From Micromonospora lutea (GTDB taxonomy: Bacteria > Actinomycetota > Actinomycetes > Mycobacteriales > Micromonosporaceae): 64,000 nucleotides of DNA. Shown here piece by piece: positions 25,754-36,554 of the stretch. The stretch covers positions 1 through 64,000 of the forward strand of contig NZ_BOPB01000003.1 of NCBI RefSeq assembly GCF_016863535.1, read 5' to 3'. Under the pieces are notes generated by a model. The model was not told the DNA's origin, made no database searches, and was given only the letters and a program-made list of their open reading frames with translations. Made by a program: the position numbers and the translations under genes. The stretch's first letter is position 1. Every line of letters starts with the position of its first letter.

Positions 25754-26926
25754 GTGACCGCTGTCAGTCTTGGTATGCCGCCCGTACCACCGCCGCCGCT
25801 CGCGCCCCGCCGGGCCAGCCGCCAGATCATGGTCGGGTCCGTGCCGGTCGGCGGCGGCGCACCGGTGTCGGTGCAGTCGATGACCACCACGTTGACCGCC
25901 GACGTCAACGCCACCCTTCAGCAGATCGCGGAGTTGACGGCGTCCGGGTGCCAGATCGTCCGGGTGGCCGTGCCCAGCCAGGACGATGTGGAGGCACTGC
26001 CGGCGATCGCCCGCAAGTCGCAGATCCCGGTGATCGCGGACATCCACTTCCAGCCGAAGTACGTCTTCGCCGCGATCGACGCCGGCTGCGCGGCGGTCCG
26101 GGTCAACCCGGGCAACATCCGCCAGTTCGACGACAAGGTCAAGGAGATCGCGGCGGCGGCCTCCGCCACGGGTACGCCCATCCGGATCGGCGTCAACGCG
26201 GGCTCGCTGGACAAGCGGCTGATGGCCAAGTACGGCAGGGCTACCGCGGAGGCGTTGGTCGAGTCGGCGTTGTGGGAGTGCTCGCTGTTCGAGGAGCACG
26301 GCTTCCGGGACATCAAGATCTCGGTGAAGCACAACGACCCGGTGGTGATGATCCGGGCGTACCGGCAGCTCGCCGAGGAGTGCGACTACCCGCTGCACCT
26401 GGGGGTGACCGAGGCCGGGCCGGCGTTCCAGGGCACCATCAAGTCGGCGGTCGCCTTCGGAGCGCTGCTGGCCGAGGGCATCGGCGACACCATCCGGGTG
26501 TCGCTCTCCGCGCCGCCGGTCGAGGAGATCAAGGTCGGCAACCAGATCCTGGAGTCGCTCGGGCTGCGCGAGCGCGGCCTGGAGATCGTCTCCTGCCCCT
26601 CCTGCGGGCGGGCCCAGGTGGACGTCTACAAGCTGGCCGAGGAGGTCACCGCCGGCCTGGAAGGGCTGCCGGTGCCGCTGCGGGTCGCCGTGATGGGCTG
26701 TGTGGTCAACGGTCCCGGTGAGGCCCGCGAGGCCGACCTGGGGGTGGCCTCCGGCAACGGCAAGGGGCAGATCTTCGTCAAGGGCCAGGTCATCAAGACC
26801 GTGCCCGAGGGCCAGATCGTGGAGACCCTGATCGAGGAGGCGCTGCGGCTCGCCGACGAGATGGGCGCCGAGCTGCCCGAGGAACTGCGCGACCTGGTTC
26901 CCGGCGCCACCGTCACCGTGCACTGA
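25754..26926 (+). CDS. ispG: 4-hydroxy-3-methylbut-2-en-1-yl diphosphate synthase (flavodoxin)
   Basis: About 390 residues. Iron-sulfur enzyme that converts MEcPP to HMBPP in the MEP pathway. The TIM-barrel part includes [11 protein letters not shown] and IPVIADIHF. The [4Fe-4S] ligands are the two cysteines in [11 protein letters not shown] and the one in [12 protein letters not shown] chose GTG 25754 ([10 protein letters not shown]) by analogy with the mycobacterial start; GTG 25745, immediately after the protease stop, is the alternative. Neither has a strong ribosome-binding site, so translation may be coupled. A hairpin terminator follows. Confidence 0.95.
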   Translation: MTAVSLGMPPVPPPPLAPRRASRQIMVGSVPVGGGAPVSVQSMTTTLTADVNATLQQIAELTASGCQIVRVAVPSQDDVEALPAIARKSQIPVIADIHFQPKYVFAAIDAGCAAVRVNPGNIRQFDDKVKEIAAAASATGTPIRIGVNAGSLDKRLMAKYGRATAEALVESALWECSLFEEHGFRDIKISVKHNDPVVMIRAYRQLAEECDYPLHLGVTEAGPAFQGTIKSAVAFGALLAEGIGDTIRVSLSAPPVEEIKVGNQILESLGLRERGLEIVSCPSCGRAQVDVYKLAEEVTAGLEGLPVPLRVAVMGCVVNGPGEAREADLGVASGNGKGQIFVKGQVIKTVPEGQIVETLIEEALRLADEMGAELPEELRDLVPGATVTVH

Positions 26927-26940
26927 CGACGCGACGAACA

Positions 26941-26974
26941 CGAGGGCGGCCACCCCACCGGGTGGCCGCCCTCG
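26941..26974. terminator. Bidirectional hairpin terminator after ispG
   Basis: CGAGGGCGGCCACC (26941-26954) pairs perfectly with GGTGGCCGCCCTCG (26961-26974). It separates the converging ispG and PadR genes. Confidence 0.8.
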
Positions 26975-26986
26975 GCGGTACCGATC

Positions 26987-27571
26987 TCACTGCGATTCGG
27001 CGAGGATCGCGTACAGCTTGCGGCGGGTCTCGTCGAGCACCTGGGCGGCTCGTTCCCGCTGGTCGTCGGTGCCGGTCATCATCACCTGGCGCAGCGCGTG
27101 CATGGCCTGCATGCCGGCGTTGCGGATGTCGTGCCAGCTGTTGATGGTGTCTTCGGCCACCTCCGCCCAGGGTGGCGTCTGGGCCGCCTCGCCAGCCTCG
27201 GCGCGGCCCTGCTCGGTGAGGGTGAACCGCTTGCGGCCTCCACCGGCCTCGTCGGTGGCGACGATGACGCCCTCGTCCTCCAGCAACTGGAGGGTCGGGT
27301 AGATCGAGCCGGGGCTGGGGCGCCAGCCTCCGCCGGTGCGGGAGTCGATCTCCTGGATCATCTCGTAGCCGTGCATCGGCCGCTCGATGAGCAGGGCCAG
27401 CACCGCGTTGCGGACGTTCGGTCGGCGCCCCCGACCCCGTCCGCGCCCGCCTCGGCCATGACCGAAGCCGTGCCCGCCCGGCCCGAACGGCGGCCCTGCC
27501 GGGAAGGACGGGAAACCGAATCCGCGCATCCGGCCCTCGTGCGGAGCGTGCCCACGTCGATGGAATTTCAC
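26987..27571 (-). CDS. PadR family transcriptional regulator
   Basis: 194 residues from GTG 27571, with AAGGAG eight bases upstream. The first ~50 residues are Gly/Arg/His-rich (HGFGHGRGGRGRGRGRRP) and look disordered. The winged helix-turn-helix follows: VLALLIERPMHGYEMIQEI, SPGSIYPTLQLLEDEGVI and RKRFTLTEQG, standard PadR. The C-terminal helix is probably for dimerisation. It is divergent from the GNAT gene, with palindromic sites between (27599-27618), so it may control that gene or itself. Confidence 0.9.
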   Translation of the reverse strand: MKFHRRGHAPHEGRMRGFGFPSFPAGPPFGPGGHGFGHGRGGRGRGRGRRPNVRNAVLALLIERPMHGYEMIQEIDSRTGGGWRPSPGSIYPTLQLLEDEGVIVATDEAGGGRKRFTLTEQGRAEAGEAAQTPPWAEVAEDTINSWHDIRNAGMQAMHALRQVMMTGTDDQRERAAQVLDETRRKLYAILAESQ

Positions 27572-27598
27572 GACTGTCTCCTTCGTCAGAACTATCAC

Positions 27599-27618
27599 TG
27601 ATGCATCAACGATATATC
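27599..27618 (-). promoter_or_regulatory. Candidate PadR operator
   Basis: Two AT-rich palindromes, TGATGCATCA (27599-27608) and GATATATC (27611-27618), lie about 30 bases upstream of the PadR start in an otherwise GC-rich region. Placement suits autoregulation. Confidence 0.4.
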
Positions 27619-27733
27619 GCCGACACAACGCCGACAACCCTGCTATACCCCACGCCCTACCCGGTCGGGGGCGGGGCGGGTGGTGGTTGGCGTCCGCCGA
27701 CACGCGGGGGACGGATCTGGCAGGCTGGTATCC

Positions 27734-28573
27734 GTGCTGACGGCGCCGGTGCGGCAACTCGGGGAATCGGAACGGCGTGCGGTCGAGCGACTGCTCGACC
27801 TCGACCCGTTCGCGAGCGCGCAGGTCGCGGAGCGGGTCGCCGCGCGCGGGCTGGCGTGGTGGCGGGCCGAGGGCCGGGTCCTGGGGTACGGCACCCGCCG
27901 GCACCTCGAATCGGTCTGCTGGCTCGGCGGCAACCTCACCCCGGTGCTGGCCGGCCCACAGGCCATCGCCGCCTTCGCCGACCTGCTCGCGGGCGAGGAG
28001 CGGCTCTGCTCCTCGATCGTCGGGCGAGCCGATGCCGTCCTGCAACTGTGGGATCGCCTCTCCGACACCTGGGGACCGGCCCGGGACGTACGCCCGAATC
28101 AGCCGTTGCTGGTCACCGACGCGCTGCCCCCGGTCTCCGTCGACCCGCAGGTACGCCGGGTGCGTAGCGGTGAACTCGACCGGCTCTTCCCCGCCGCGGT
28201 GGCGATGTACACCGAGGAGGTCGGCGTCTCACCGCTGGCCGACGATGGTGGGCGCGGGTATCGGCGTCGGGTCACCGACCTGATCCGCTCCGGTCGGGCG
28301 TACGCCCGGTTCGTCGACGACCAGGTGGTCTTCAAGGCCGAACTGGCGGTCGTCACCCGACGCACCGCGCAGGTCCAGGGGGTGTGGGTGGCACCCGAGT
28401 GGCGGGGCCGAGGGATCGCCACGTCCGCGATGGCGGCGGTGGTCCGCGACGCGCTGGCCCGGGTCGCCCCGACGGTCAGCCTGTACGTCAACGACTTCAA
28501 CCTGTCCGCCCGGCGCGTCTACGAGCGCTGCGGCTTCCGCCCGGTCGGCACCCTGGCCACCGTGCTCTTCTGA
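27734..28573 (+). CDS. GNAT N-acetyltransferase with DUF4081 domain
   Basis: 279 residues from GTG 27734. The N-terminal half (LGESERRAVERLLDLDPFAS, then VCWLGGNLTPV) is DUF4081. The C-terminal half is a GNAT domain with the acetyl-CoA-binding VWVAPEWRGRGIATSAMAAV and the closing YVNDFNLSARRVYERCGF. It follows ispG as M. tuberculosis Rv2867c follows gcpE, so it is part of the ancestral block even though a PadR gene now lies between. Substrate unknown. Confidence 0.92.
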   Translation: MLTAPVRQLGESERRAVERLLDLDPFASAQVAERVAARGLAWWRAEGRVLGYGTRRHLESVCWLGGNLTPVLAGPQAIAAFADLLAGEERLCSSIVGRADAVLQLWDRLSDTWGPARDVRPNQPLLVTDALPPVSVDPQVRRVRSGELDRLFPAAVAMYTEEVGVSPLADDGGRGYRRRVTDLIRSGRAYARFVDDQVVFKAELAVVTRRTAQVQGVWVAPEWRGRGIATSAMAAVVRDALARVAPTVSLYVNDFNLSARRVYERCGFRPVGTLATVLF

Positions 28574-28593
28574 GGTGTGCTGATCGACTGAGA

Positions 28594-28641
28594 GATCTTG
28601 GTCCGCGAACGCCCTTGGCGGGGCATTCGCGGACCAAGATC
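28594..28641. repeat. GATC-ended intergenic palindrome / terminator
   Basis: Perfect 16-base arms GATCTTGGTCCGCGAA (28594-28609) and TTCGCGGACCAAGATC (28626-28641) with a 16-base loop, 20 bases after the GNAT stop. Likely terminates that gene; belongs to the same structural class as the palindromes at 5210, 42467 and 62781. Confidence 0.75.
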
Positions 28642-28730
28642 CGGCGACGTCGGGCCGGCGAAAATGCGTTGAGCCGGGCGGTCCGGCGCAGCAGGCTGGA
28701 GGCACCGCCACCAGACCGGAGGAACGACCC

Positions 28731-31700
28731 ATGCGCCTGCTCCGTGATCTGTGGGTCACCTCGTCGCGCCGGATGACCCTGGTGGTCGTCCTGATCCTGC
28801 TCGGCGGCATCGGCCAGGCGGCCACCGCCGCGCTCGCCGGGCCGGTGCTGCTGCATCGCTCCGTCGGGTTCTTCGTGCTGCTGTCGGTGGCACTGGTCGC
28901 GTCGGTCTGCAGCGATCTGGTGATCAGCCTGGTGATGGCCGGGGTCACCGCGGACTGGTCCGCCGACCTGCGTCGCCGACTGTGCCGGGTGGCCCTGGGA
29001 CAGCCCGTGCCCGCCCTGGAGACGACCCCGGTGGGGGAGATGCTCGACCGGATCGACGGTGACGTGTACGACGTCGCCTCGGGGGTGCGGGGTCCCGGTG
29101 TGCGGCTGGCCCAGGCGTTGGCCGTCGGCCTGCTGTCCACGCTCGTGGCGGTCGTCGTCTGGTGGCCGGCCGGAATCGGCATGCTGCTGCTCTGCATCCT
29201 GCTCGCGGTCACGCTGCGGCGTCCAGCCTCCCGGATCGCCCCGGCCCGGATGTACGAGGAGGCGGCCTGGTCGGACCTCGCGGCGGTGATGGAGGAGTCG
29301 ATCCACGGCCAGGACGACGTACGCACCAGCCTGGCCCGACCGTACGTGCTGCGGCTGTACGCCCGCCGGGCAGCCGAGGTGCTGCGCCGTGGTTTTCGGG
29401 TGTGGCAGATGTCGGCGCGGGTCAACACCGTCGCGGCCGGGGTGACCCGGGTCGGGGTGGCGTTGGTCGTGCTCGGTGGGGTGTGGGCGCTGACCACCGG
29501 CCGGGTCGACGCCGCCCGAATGACCGCGATCTGGCTGCTCGCGCTCTCCCTCGGCATGACCGTCGAACATGTCAGCCGGATGGTGCCGGAGGTGCAGTAC
29601 GCACTCGGCGCGTGGGGGCGGGTCCAACTGCTCTCGGCCGCCCCGCAGGAGCCCAGCGGCGGTGCCGCCCCCAGCGACGGCGACCTGGTCATCCGCGACC
29701 TGACCTACCGCTACCCGAGCACCGGTCCGGACGCCGATCGCCCTCCGGCGTTGCGCGACATCGACCTGACCTTCGTGCGGGGCCGCTCGTACGCCCTGGT
29801 CGGCCGGACCGGGTCGGGTAAGTCAACGTTGGCCAAGGTGCTCACCCGAGCGGTCGACGTGCCACCCGGGACGGTCCTGCTCGGTGGGCGCGACGTGCTC
29901 GACCTCGACGTGGAGCAGTTGCGCCAGTGGATCGCCGTGGTGCCGCAGCGTACCGAGATCCTCGCCGGCACACTCGCCGAGAACGTGGCGCTGTTCGACC
30001 CCGAGCTGCTCGACGCCGCTGCCCGAGCCCTCGACGAGTTGGGGCTGACCAACTGGGTCGCCGAGCTGCCGGCCGGCCTGGACACCCGCCTCGGCGAGGG
30101 CGGCCACGTGCTCTCGGCCGGTCAGGAACAGTTGGTCGCCTTCGCCCGGATCCTGGTCCGTGATCCACACGTGGTGATTCTCGACGAGGCCACCGCCCGA
30201 CTCGACCCGGTCACCGAGACCCGGGTTCAGCAGGCCACCGAGCGCCTGCTGCGGGACCGGATCGGCATCGTCATCGCCCACCGGCTGTCGTCGGTGAGCC
30301 GCTGCGACGAGGTGGTGGTGCTGGCCGACGGCGCGGTGGTCGAGGCCGCCCCGCTGGCCGAGTCGCGTCGCTTCGCCGAACTCGTGGCCGCCGGCCACGC
30401 GGGCGGTGACGCCGGCCTCGATCTGCTCGACGGGGCGGACTGGACGCGGGCGGAACCGGTACTGATCGGGGCCCACGCGGCGGAGGCGACGGTGGCAGCC
30501 GAGGCCGGTGGTCCGACGGGTCTGGTCGTGGCGGGCTTCCGGACACCAGGCTCGTCGGGTGGCACTGATCCGCTGGCCGAAGCCGCCCGGACGGACCCGC
30601 CGACCGAGGTCGTCGCCGGTGGGCCCGTACCCGCGGTCGGACCCGAGCCGGTCGAGCCGGCGGCGGGCCGGGAAATCGGCGGACACGAGGTGGGCGGACC
30701 CGAGTCGAGTGCAGCCACGGTCGGCCGGCAGGGCGATCAGCTACCCGCGTCCCGGGCACGGACCCTGCGGGAGATCTTCCGGCTCTGCCTGAACGACCCC
30801 CGATACGGCGCGGCGGCGGTGGGCATCTTCGCCGTACTGGCGATCCTCGGTCTGGACGGGCCGGTGCTCGCCTGGCTCTGGGCCGACGTGGTCGACGGCA
30901 CCGGCGACCCCTGGCTGCCCGCTCTGGGTATCGCGGCCGGCCTGATCCTCGCCATCCCGGCGCACTACTGGACCCACCTGTGGTTCCCGGCCTGGTGGGT
31001 ACGGCAGATGCTGCGGATCAGCGCCCGCCTCGTACACGGCCAGACCGGGCCCCGCCGGGTCAGTCGACACACCCCCGCCGAGGTGGTGGCCCAGGGCGGC
31101 GACACCGAGCGGGTGGTGCAGCTCGCCGACAACGTGCTCGACCAGACCGTCGGCCTGATCCTGCTGATCGCCATGACCCTGATCACCGACAGCGTGGTGC
31201 CCGGGCTGTTCTTCCTCGGCACGATGGTGCTCTCCGGGTTGGCTGCCACGATGTTCGGGCCGAGGCTGGAGCGGGCGGCGCGGGACACCGTCGCCGCGCG
31301 GGCGGCCTTCGCCACCGCGCTGGTCTCCACGCTGTCGGCGGCCCGCACGGTGAAGCTGGCCGGTGCCACCCGGCCGGTGCTGACCCACCTCGCCGACCTC
31401 GACACCGTACGCAGCGAACGGCAACGACGGGAGATCGTCGTGCAGGTCTGGGCCCGCTCCACACCGGCGGTGGCCAGCGGACTGCTTCCGATCGGCGTGT
31501 GGGCACTGTTCCTCGTCGGTGGACTCTCCACCGGGGCGGCACTGGTTGCGGTCGCCACGCTGGGCGCGGCGCGCTGGTTCGCCTGGACCACCGCCTCGTT
31601 GATCTCCCAGGTGCCGTCGGCGCGGGTGTGGACCCGGCGGACGGCGGAGATGACCGGAATCGAGGCGTACTCGGCGCGGGTGCCGGGGGTCGACCTGGAC

Positions 31701-32426
31701 GCCGGCACCGCCCCCGCCCCGACGGCGCCACCGCGTACCCCGCTGCGGCGGCTGGAACTGGTCGGCTTCGGCGTCCGGCACACCGACGGCGTCACCGCCG
31801 TACGCGACGTGGACCTGACCGTGGCCCGCGGCCAACTGGTACTCGTCGTCGGGCCGGTCGGCTCGGGTAAATCGTCGCTGCTGCGGGCCCTCGCCGGAAT
31901 CGCCCCGCACACCGGGTTGCTGGCCTGGAACGGCGAGCCGGTGTCCGAACCTGAGCTGTTCCTGCGCCCCAACCAGGTCGGCTACGTCGGCCAGTTGCCC
32001 CGGGTGCTCTCCGGCACGGTCGCCGACAACATCACCCTCGGGCATCAGGTGGACGCCGCACACGCGGTCAGCACCGCCCAGCTCGAACATGACCTGGCCG
32101 CCACCGGCAGCGGGCTCGGCCTGCTCATCGGGCACAAGGGCACCCGGTTGTCCGGCGGGCAGTTGCAACGGCTGGCGCTGGCCCGGGCGCTGGCTCCGCG
32201 TACCGAGCTGTTGGTGGCCGACGACGTCTCCTCCGCGCTGGACGTCACCACCGAACTGGCGCTGTGGCAGGCGTTGCGGGAGCGCGGCGTCACGGTGGTC
32301 GGCTCCACCTCGAAGCGGGCCGCGCTGGTGCGGGCCGATCACGTGGTGGTGCTCATCGCCGGTACGGTGGCCGCCCAGGGCCCGTGGCGCGACCTGGAGC
32401 GACACTGGGGACACCTGGCGGGCTAG
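28731..32426 (+). CDS. Fused two-module ABC exporter (TMD-NBD-TMD-NBD)
   Basis: 1231 residues. A complete transporter in one chain: membrane domain 1 (about 15-290), nucleotide-binding domain 1 with Walker A GRTGSGKS (around 360) and signature LSAGQ (around 460) plus VVILDEATARLD; an acidic linker of about 130 residues; membrane domain 2 (about 695-940); and nucleotide-binding domain 2 with GPVGSGKSS (around 1042), LSGGQ (around 1140) and LLVADDVSSALD. Domain 1 has a degenerate signature (A for G), domain 2 has D-D in Walker B instead of D-E, so one ATP site is probably non-hydrolysing. Substrate unknown; drug or lipid export is the usual role. ATG follows GGAGGA. No partner gene nearby. Confidence 0.93.
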   Translation: MRLLRDLWVTSSRRMTLVVVLILLGGIGQAATAALAGPVLLHRSVGFFVLLSVALVASVCSDLVISLVMAGVTADWSADLRRRLCRVALGQPVPALETTPVGEMLDRIDGDVYDVASGVRGPGVRLAQALAVGLLSTLVAVVVWWPAGIGMLLLCILLAVTLRRPASRIAPARMYEEAAWSDLAAVMEESIHGQDDVRTSLARPYVLRLYARRAAEVLRRGFRVWQMSARVNTVAAGVTRVGVALVVLGGVWALTTGRVDAARMTAIWLLALSLGMTVEHVSRMVPEVQYALGAWGRVQLLSAAPQEPSGGAAPSDGDLVIRDLTYRYPSTGPDADRPPALRDIDLTFVRGRSYALVGRTGSGKSTLAKVLTRAVDVPPGTVLLGGRDVLDLDVEQLRQWIAVVPQRTEILAGTLAENVALFDPELLDAAARALDELGLTNWVAELPAGLDTRLGEGGHVLSAGQEQLVAFARILVRDPHVVILDEATARLDPVTETRVQQATERLLRDRIGIVIAHRLSSVSRCDEVVVLADGAVVEAAPLAESRRFAELVAAGHAGGDAGLDLLDGADWTRAEPVLIGAHAAEATVAAEAGGPTGLVVAGFRTPGSSGGTDPLAEAARTDPPTEVVAGGPVPAVGPEPVEPAAGREIGGHEVGGPESSAATVGRQGDQLPASRARTLREIFRLCLNDPRYGAAAVGIFAVLAILGLDGPVLAWLWADVVDGTGDPWLPALGIAAGLILAIPAHYWTHLWFPAWWVRQMLRISARLVHGQTGPRRVSRHTPAEVVAQGGDTERVVQLADNVLDQTVGLILLIAMTLITDSVVPGLFFLGTMVLSGLAATMFGPRLERAARDTVAARAAFATALVSTLSAARTVKLAGATRPVLTHLADLDTVRSERQRREIVVQVWARSTPAVASGLLPIGVWALFLVGGLSTGAALVAVATLGAARWFAWTTASLISQVPSARVWTRRTAEMTGIEAYSARVPGVDLDAGTAPAPTAPPRTPLRRLELVGFGVRHTDGVTAVRDVDLTVARGQLVLVVGPVGSGKSSLLRALAGIAPHTGLLAWNGEPVSEPELFLRPNQVGYVGQLPRVLSGTVADNITLGHQVDAAHAVSTAQLEHDLAATGSGLGLLIGHKGTRLSGGQLQRLALARALAPRTELLVADDVSSALDVTTELALWQALRERGVTVVGSTSKRAALVRADHVVVLIAGTVAAQGPWRDLERHWGHLAG

Positions 32427-32435
32427 ACCCGCACC

Positions 32436-32462
32436 GGTCCGGCTGCCCTGGGCAGCCGGACC
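32436..32462. terminator. Hairpin terminator between convergent genes
   Basis: GGTCCGGCTGCCC (32436-32448) and GGGCAGCCGGACC form a near-perfect 12-13-bp stem with almost no loop, between the ABC exporter and the convergent flavin oxidoreductase. Confidence 0.75.
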
Positions 32463-32467
32463 GCCGG

Positions 32468-33562
<1,095 letters not shown>

Positions 33563-34276
33563 TCAGCGCCGACGGCGGACTGTGGGCTCGCGCACGGTCG
33601 GTTCCCCGTGCTCGTGCGCCGTGGGGTCGCGTACCACCAACGTCGCGGCGGTGGCCAGGGCCCAGCCGACGGCAACCGTCAGCAGCAGCCGCTCCAGCAC
33701 CCCGACCAACGGACTCCGGCCGACCAGCAGCATCGCCAGACCGACCGCGCCCGCGAGCGGTAGCGACACCGCTGCCGCGACGACGCCGGTGCGCCGCAGC
33801 CGGCGTCGAGCCACCGGCGAGATGGCGACCGCCAGCATCGCGAAGACCACCGCCGCCGTCGCGGCGACACTGGCCGCACCGTGCACCAGGTCCGCCACGG
33901 TGGCCCGCTCGAACGGCGGCAGTGGGCAGCCCGCGCTGCACGTCACGGCTCCGGACAGGACCGTGCACAGACTCGCCGCCACGAGTAGCGTCACGGCGAC
34001 CCGAAGTGCCGCGTCGTGGCAGTGCGATGCCCCGACCCGTAACGCGACGGCGAGCAGCAGCAGCGCCCCGGCCAGGGCGAACACTCCGATCCGGTACGTC
34101 CAGGCGTAGCTACTGTCAACGACACCGGCCTCACTCACGTACCCGGTCAGGCCCGGTCCTGGACCGGCGACCACGGCGAGTGTCACCGCGGCGGCGCCAG
34201 CCAGGGCGCAGAGCGCGGCAACCAGCGCGGTGCCGCGCCGCACCGACCGTCGGACCGTTGCCGGCGGCTCAGCCAC
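33563..34276 (-). CDS. DUF998-type integral membrane protein
   Basis: About 237 residues with six to seven hydrophobic segments. Signs of DUF998 are the loop between helices 1 and 2 (GYVSEAGVVDSSYAWTYRIG) and the CSAGCPLPPFERATVADLVHG stretch between helices 3 and 4. GTG 34276 overlaps the stop of the GST-like gene by 8 bases, so the two are co-translated. Role unknown. Confidence 0.75.
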   Translation of the reverse strand: MAEPPATVRRSVRRGTALVAALCALAGAAAVTLAVVAGPGPGLTGYVSEAGVVDSSYAWTYRIGVFALAGALLLLAVALRVGASHCHDAALRVAVTLLVAASLCTVLSGAVTCSAGCPLPPFERATVADLVHGAASVAATAAVVFAMLAVAISPVARRRLRRTGVVAAAVSLPLAGAVGLAMLLVGRSPLVGVLERLLLTVAVGWALATAATLVVRDPTAHEHGEPTVREPTVRRRR

Positions 34277-35234
34277 GCCCGTGCGGCGTCGTCCAGCCGT
34301 GCAACTCCGGTCCGAGCGGCACGATGCCGGTCGGGTTGATCTCGTCATGGGTGGCGTAGTAGTGCCGCTTGATGTGGTCGAAGTCGACGGTCTCGCCGAA
34401 ACCGGGGGTCTGGAACAGGTCCCGGGCGTACGCCCACAGCACCGGCATCTCGGTGAGTTTCTGCCGGTTGCACTTGAAGTGTCCGTGGTAGGCCACGTCG
34501 AAACGGACCAGCGTGGTGAACAGGCGCACGTCCGCTTCGGTGATCGAGTCACCCATCAGGTAACGCTTGCCGGCCAACCGCTCCGACAGCGCGTCCAGCC
34601 GCGTGAACAGCGCCTCGTACGCCTCGTCGTACGCCTGCTGCGAGGTCGCGAAGCCGCATCGGTAGACGCCGTTGTTGACGTCCCGGTGGATCTCGGCCAT
34701 CAGCGCGTCCATCTCCGGGCGCAGTTCGACGGGGTAGAGGTCCGGCGCGCCCGGAGCGTGCAGCCGCCGCCACTCGGTGGACAGGTCCAGGGTCAGTTGC
34801 GGGTAGTCGTTGGTGACCACCCGCCCGGTACGGGTGTCGGTCAGCGCCGGCACGGTGACCCGGCCGGTGTAGTCCGGATCGGTGGCCAGGTACGCCTCGG
34901 AGAGGAAGCCGATACCGAGCACCGGATCGAAACCGTCCTGGTCGAGGGTGAACCGCCAACCGCGATCGTCCCGGATCGGGTCGACGGTGCCCAGCGAAAT
35001 GGCGTCGGCCAGCCCGAGCAGGTTACGCACGATCAGCGCCCGATGGGCCCACGGGCAGGCCCGGCACCAGATCAGCCGGTACCGGCCCGGCTCCAGCGGC
35101 CAGCGGTCCTGCTCGTCCGGGCCACCGCCCGGCGGCGAGGTCGAGTGCGGGGTGACCCGCCCGGTGAACCGGTTGGGTTGGCGGACGAACGCGCCACCGC
35201 CGCTGGTTTCCGCGCTGAACTGGGCTCGTGCCAT
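34269..35234 (-). CDS. Glutathionyl-hydroquinone-reductase-like (ECM4/YqjG) GST-family protein
   Basis: 321 residues. The catalytic CRACPWAHR (Cys of a thioredoxin-fold N-domain) is followed by the omega-GST all-helical domain, with VTNDYPQLTLDL, NNGVYRCGFATSQ and LMGDSITEADVRLF. The family removes glutathione from glutathionyl-hydroquinones; actinomycetes use mycothiol, so the thiol here is probably mycothiol (inference). ATG 35234 preferred over GTG 35240. It heads the GST-DUF998-old yellow enzyme run; quinone/enone detoxification would fit the first and third genes. Confidence 0.92.
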   Translation of the reverse strand: MARAQFSAETSGGGAFVRQPNRFTGRVTPHSTSPPGGGPDEQDRWPLEPGRYRLIWCRACPWAHRALIVRNLLGLADAISLGTVDPIRDDRGWRFTLDQDGFDPVLGIGFLSEAYLATDPDYTGRVTVPALTDTRTGRVVTNDYPQLTLDLSTEWRRLHAPGAPDLYPVELRPEMDALMAEIHRDVNNGVYRCGFATSQQAYDEAYEALFTRLDALSERLAGKRYLMGDSITEADVRLFTTLVRFDVAYHGHFKCNRQKLTEMPVLWAYARDLFQTPGFGETVDFDHIKRHYYATHDEINPTGIVPLGPELHGWTTPHGRG

Positions 35235-35338
35235 GCCCACAACCTATCGGCACCCACCGGGGATATCCTGGCCGTCGGTGAGTCCCCGTGGACCCGTGGA
35301 CGCGCCGCTCCGCCCTTCCGACCCCCGAAGGATTCACG

Positions 35339-36541
35339 ATGACCGTGGCATACCTGGTGGCTGGTGTCCGCACCCCGTTCGGCCGGTACGCCGGCGCGCT
35401 GGCCGGCGTACGCCCCGACGACCTGGCCGCCCACGTGATCCGCGAACTGGTCGCGAGGCACCCGTCGGTGGACTGGGCGCGTACCGACGACGTGGTGTTC
35501 GGCTGCGCCAACCAGGCTGGCGAGGACAACCGCAACGTGGCCCGGATGGCGGCGTTGCTCGGCGGGCTGCCCGAGCAGGTGCCCGGCAGCACGGTCAACC
35601 GGCTCTGCGGCTCCGGCCTGGACGCGCTGGCCACCGCCGCCCGGTCGATCGTCGCTGGCGAGGCGGACCTGGTCGTGGCGGGCGGGGTGGAGAGCATGAG
35701 CCGGGCGCCGTTCGTCATGCCGAAGGCCACCACCGCGTTCTCCCGATCCGCCGAGGTGTACGACACCACGATCGGTTGGCGGCTGGTGAACCCGTTGATG
35801 GAGCGCGGCTGGGGCATCGACTCGATGCCCGAGACGGCGGAGAACGTGGCCGCCGAGTACGCGGTCGACCGGGCGGCGCAGGACGAGTTCGCGTACCGCT
35901 CGCAGTTGCGGGCCGCCAAGGCTCAGGCCGACGGCCGGTTGGCCGAGGAGATCGTGCCGGTGACCGTGCCCGCTGGTCGGCGGGAAACCAAGCTGGTCGA
36001 GGTCGACGAGCATCCGCGACAGACCTCGCTGGAGAAACTGGCGGCACTGCCCACCCCGTTCCGCGACGGCGGCACGGTGACCGCTGGTAACTCCTCGGGT
36101 GTCAACGACGGCGCGGTGGCCCTGCTGGTCGCGTCGGAGGCGGCCGTCGCCGCGTACGGCCTCACTCCGTTGGCCCGGGTCTCCGGCACGGCGGCGGCCG
36201 GCGTACCGCCCCGGGTGATGGGGATCGGGCCGGTTCCGGCGACCCGGCGGCTGCTCGACCGGCGCGGGTTGACCCTGGCCGACATCGACGTCATCGAACT
36301 GAACGAGGCGTTCGCCGCCCAGTCCGTCGCGGTGCTGCGTGAACTCGGCCTGCCCGAGGACGCGGAGCACGTCAACCCGAACGGGGGCGCCATCGCGCTG
36401 GGACACCCGCTCGGTGCCAGTGGCGCCCGGCTCGCGCTGACCGCCGCGCTGGAGCTGCGTCGACGCGGCGGACAGCGGGCGCTGGCCACCATGTGCATCG
36501 GGGTGGGGCAGGGCATCGCGCTGCTGCTGGAGGCCGTCTGA
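35339..36541 (+). CDS. Thiolase (acetyl-CoA C-acyltransferase / beta-ketoadipyl-CoA type)
   Basis: 400 residues. Cleaves or forms 3-ketoacyl-CoA in beta-oxidation or aromatic degradation. Catalytic Cys90 is in VNRLCGSGLDA; GGVESMSRAPFVM, NEAFAAQ, GGAIALGHPLGASGAR (catalytic His) and the second cysteine in TMCIGVGQG are all intact. It resembles PcaF-type thiolases in the ALFGCANQAGEDNRN region, though no protocatechuate genes are close. ATG 35339 has CCGAAGGA upstream. A hairpin follows the gene. Confidence 0.93.
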   Translation: MTVAYLVAGVRTPFGRYAGALAGVRPDDLAAHVIRELVARHPSVDWARTDDVVFGCANQAGEDNRNVARMAALLGGLPEQVPGSTVNRLCGSGLDALATAARSIVAGEADLVVAGGVESMSRAPFVMPKATTAFSRSAEVYDTTIGWRLVNPLMERGWGIDSMPETAENVAAEYAVDRAAQDEFAYRSQLRAAKAQADGRLAEEIVPVTVPAGRRETKLVEVDEHPRQTSLEKLAALPTPFRDGGTVTAGNSSGVNDGAVALLVASEAAVAAYGLTPLARVSGTAAAGVPPRVMGIGPVPATRRLLDRRGLTLADIDVIELNEAFAAQSVAVLRELGLPEDAEHVNPNGGAIALGHPLGASGARLALTAALELRRRGGQRALATMCIGVGQGIALLLEAV

Positions 36542-36554
36542 CCTGCCCCGTGCC

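Noticed and set aside
24290-26953. An 887-codon minus-strand frame across the site-2 protease and ispG
   Set aside because: High-GC shadow; the plus strand has clear catalytic motifs for both real genes.
30741-32414. A 557-codon minus-strand frame opposite the ABC exporter
   Set aside because: Shadow of third-position GC bias; no ribosome-binding site or domain.
35339-36541. pcaF of a beta-ketoadipate pathway
   Set aside because: No protocatechuate or catechol genes in the window; the thiolase is kept as generic.
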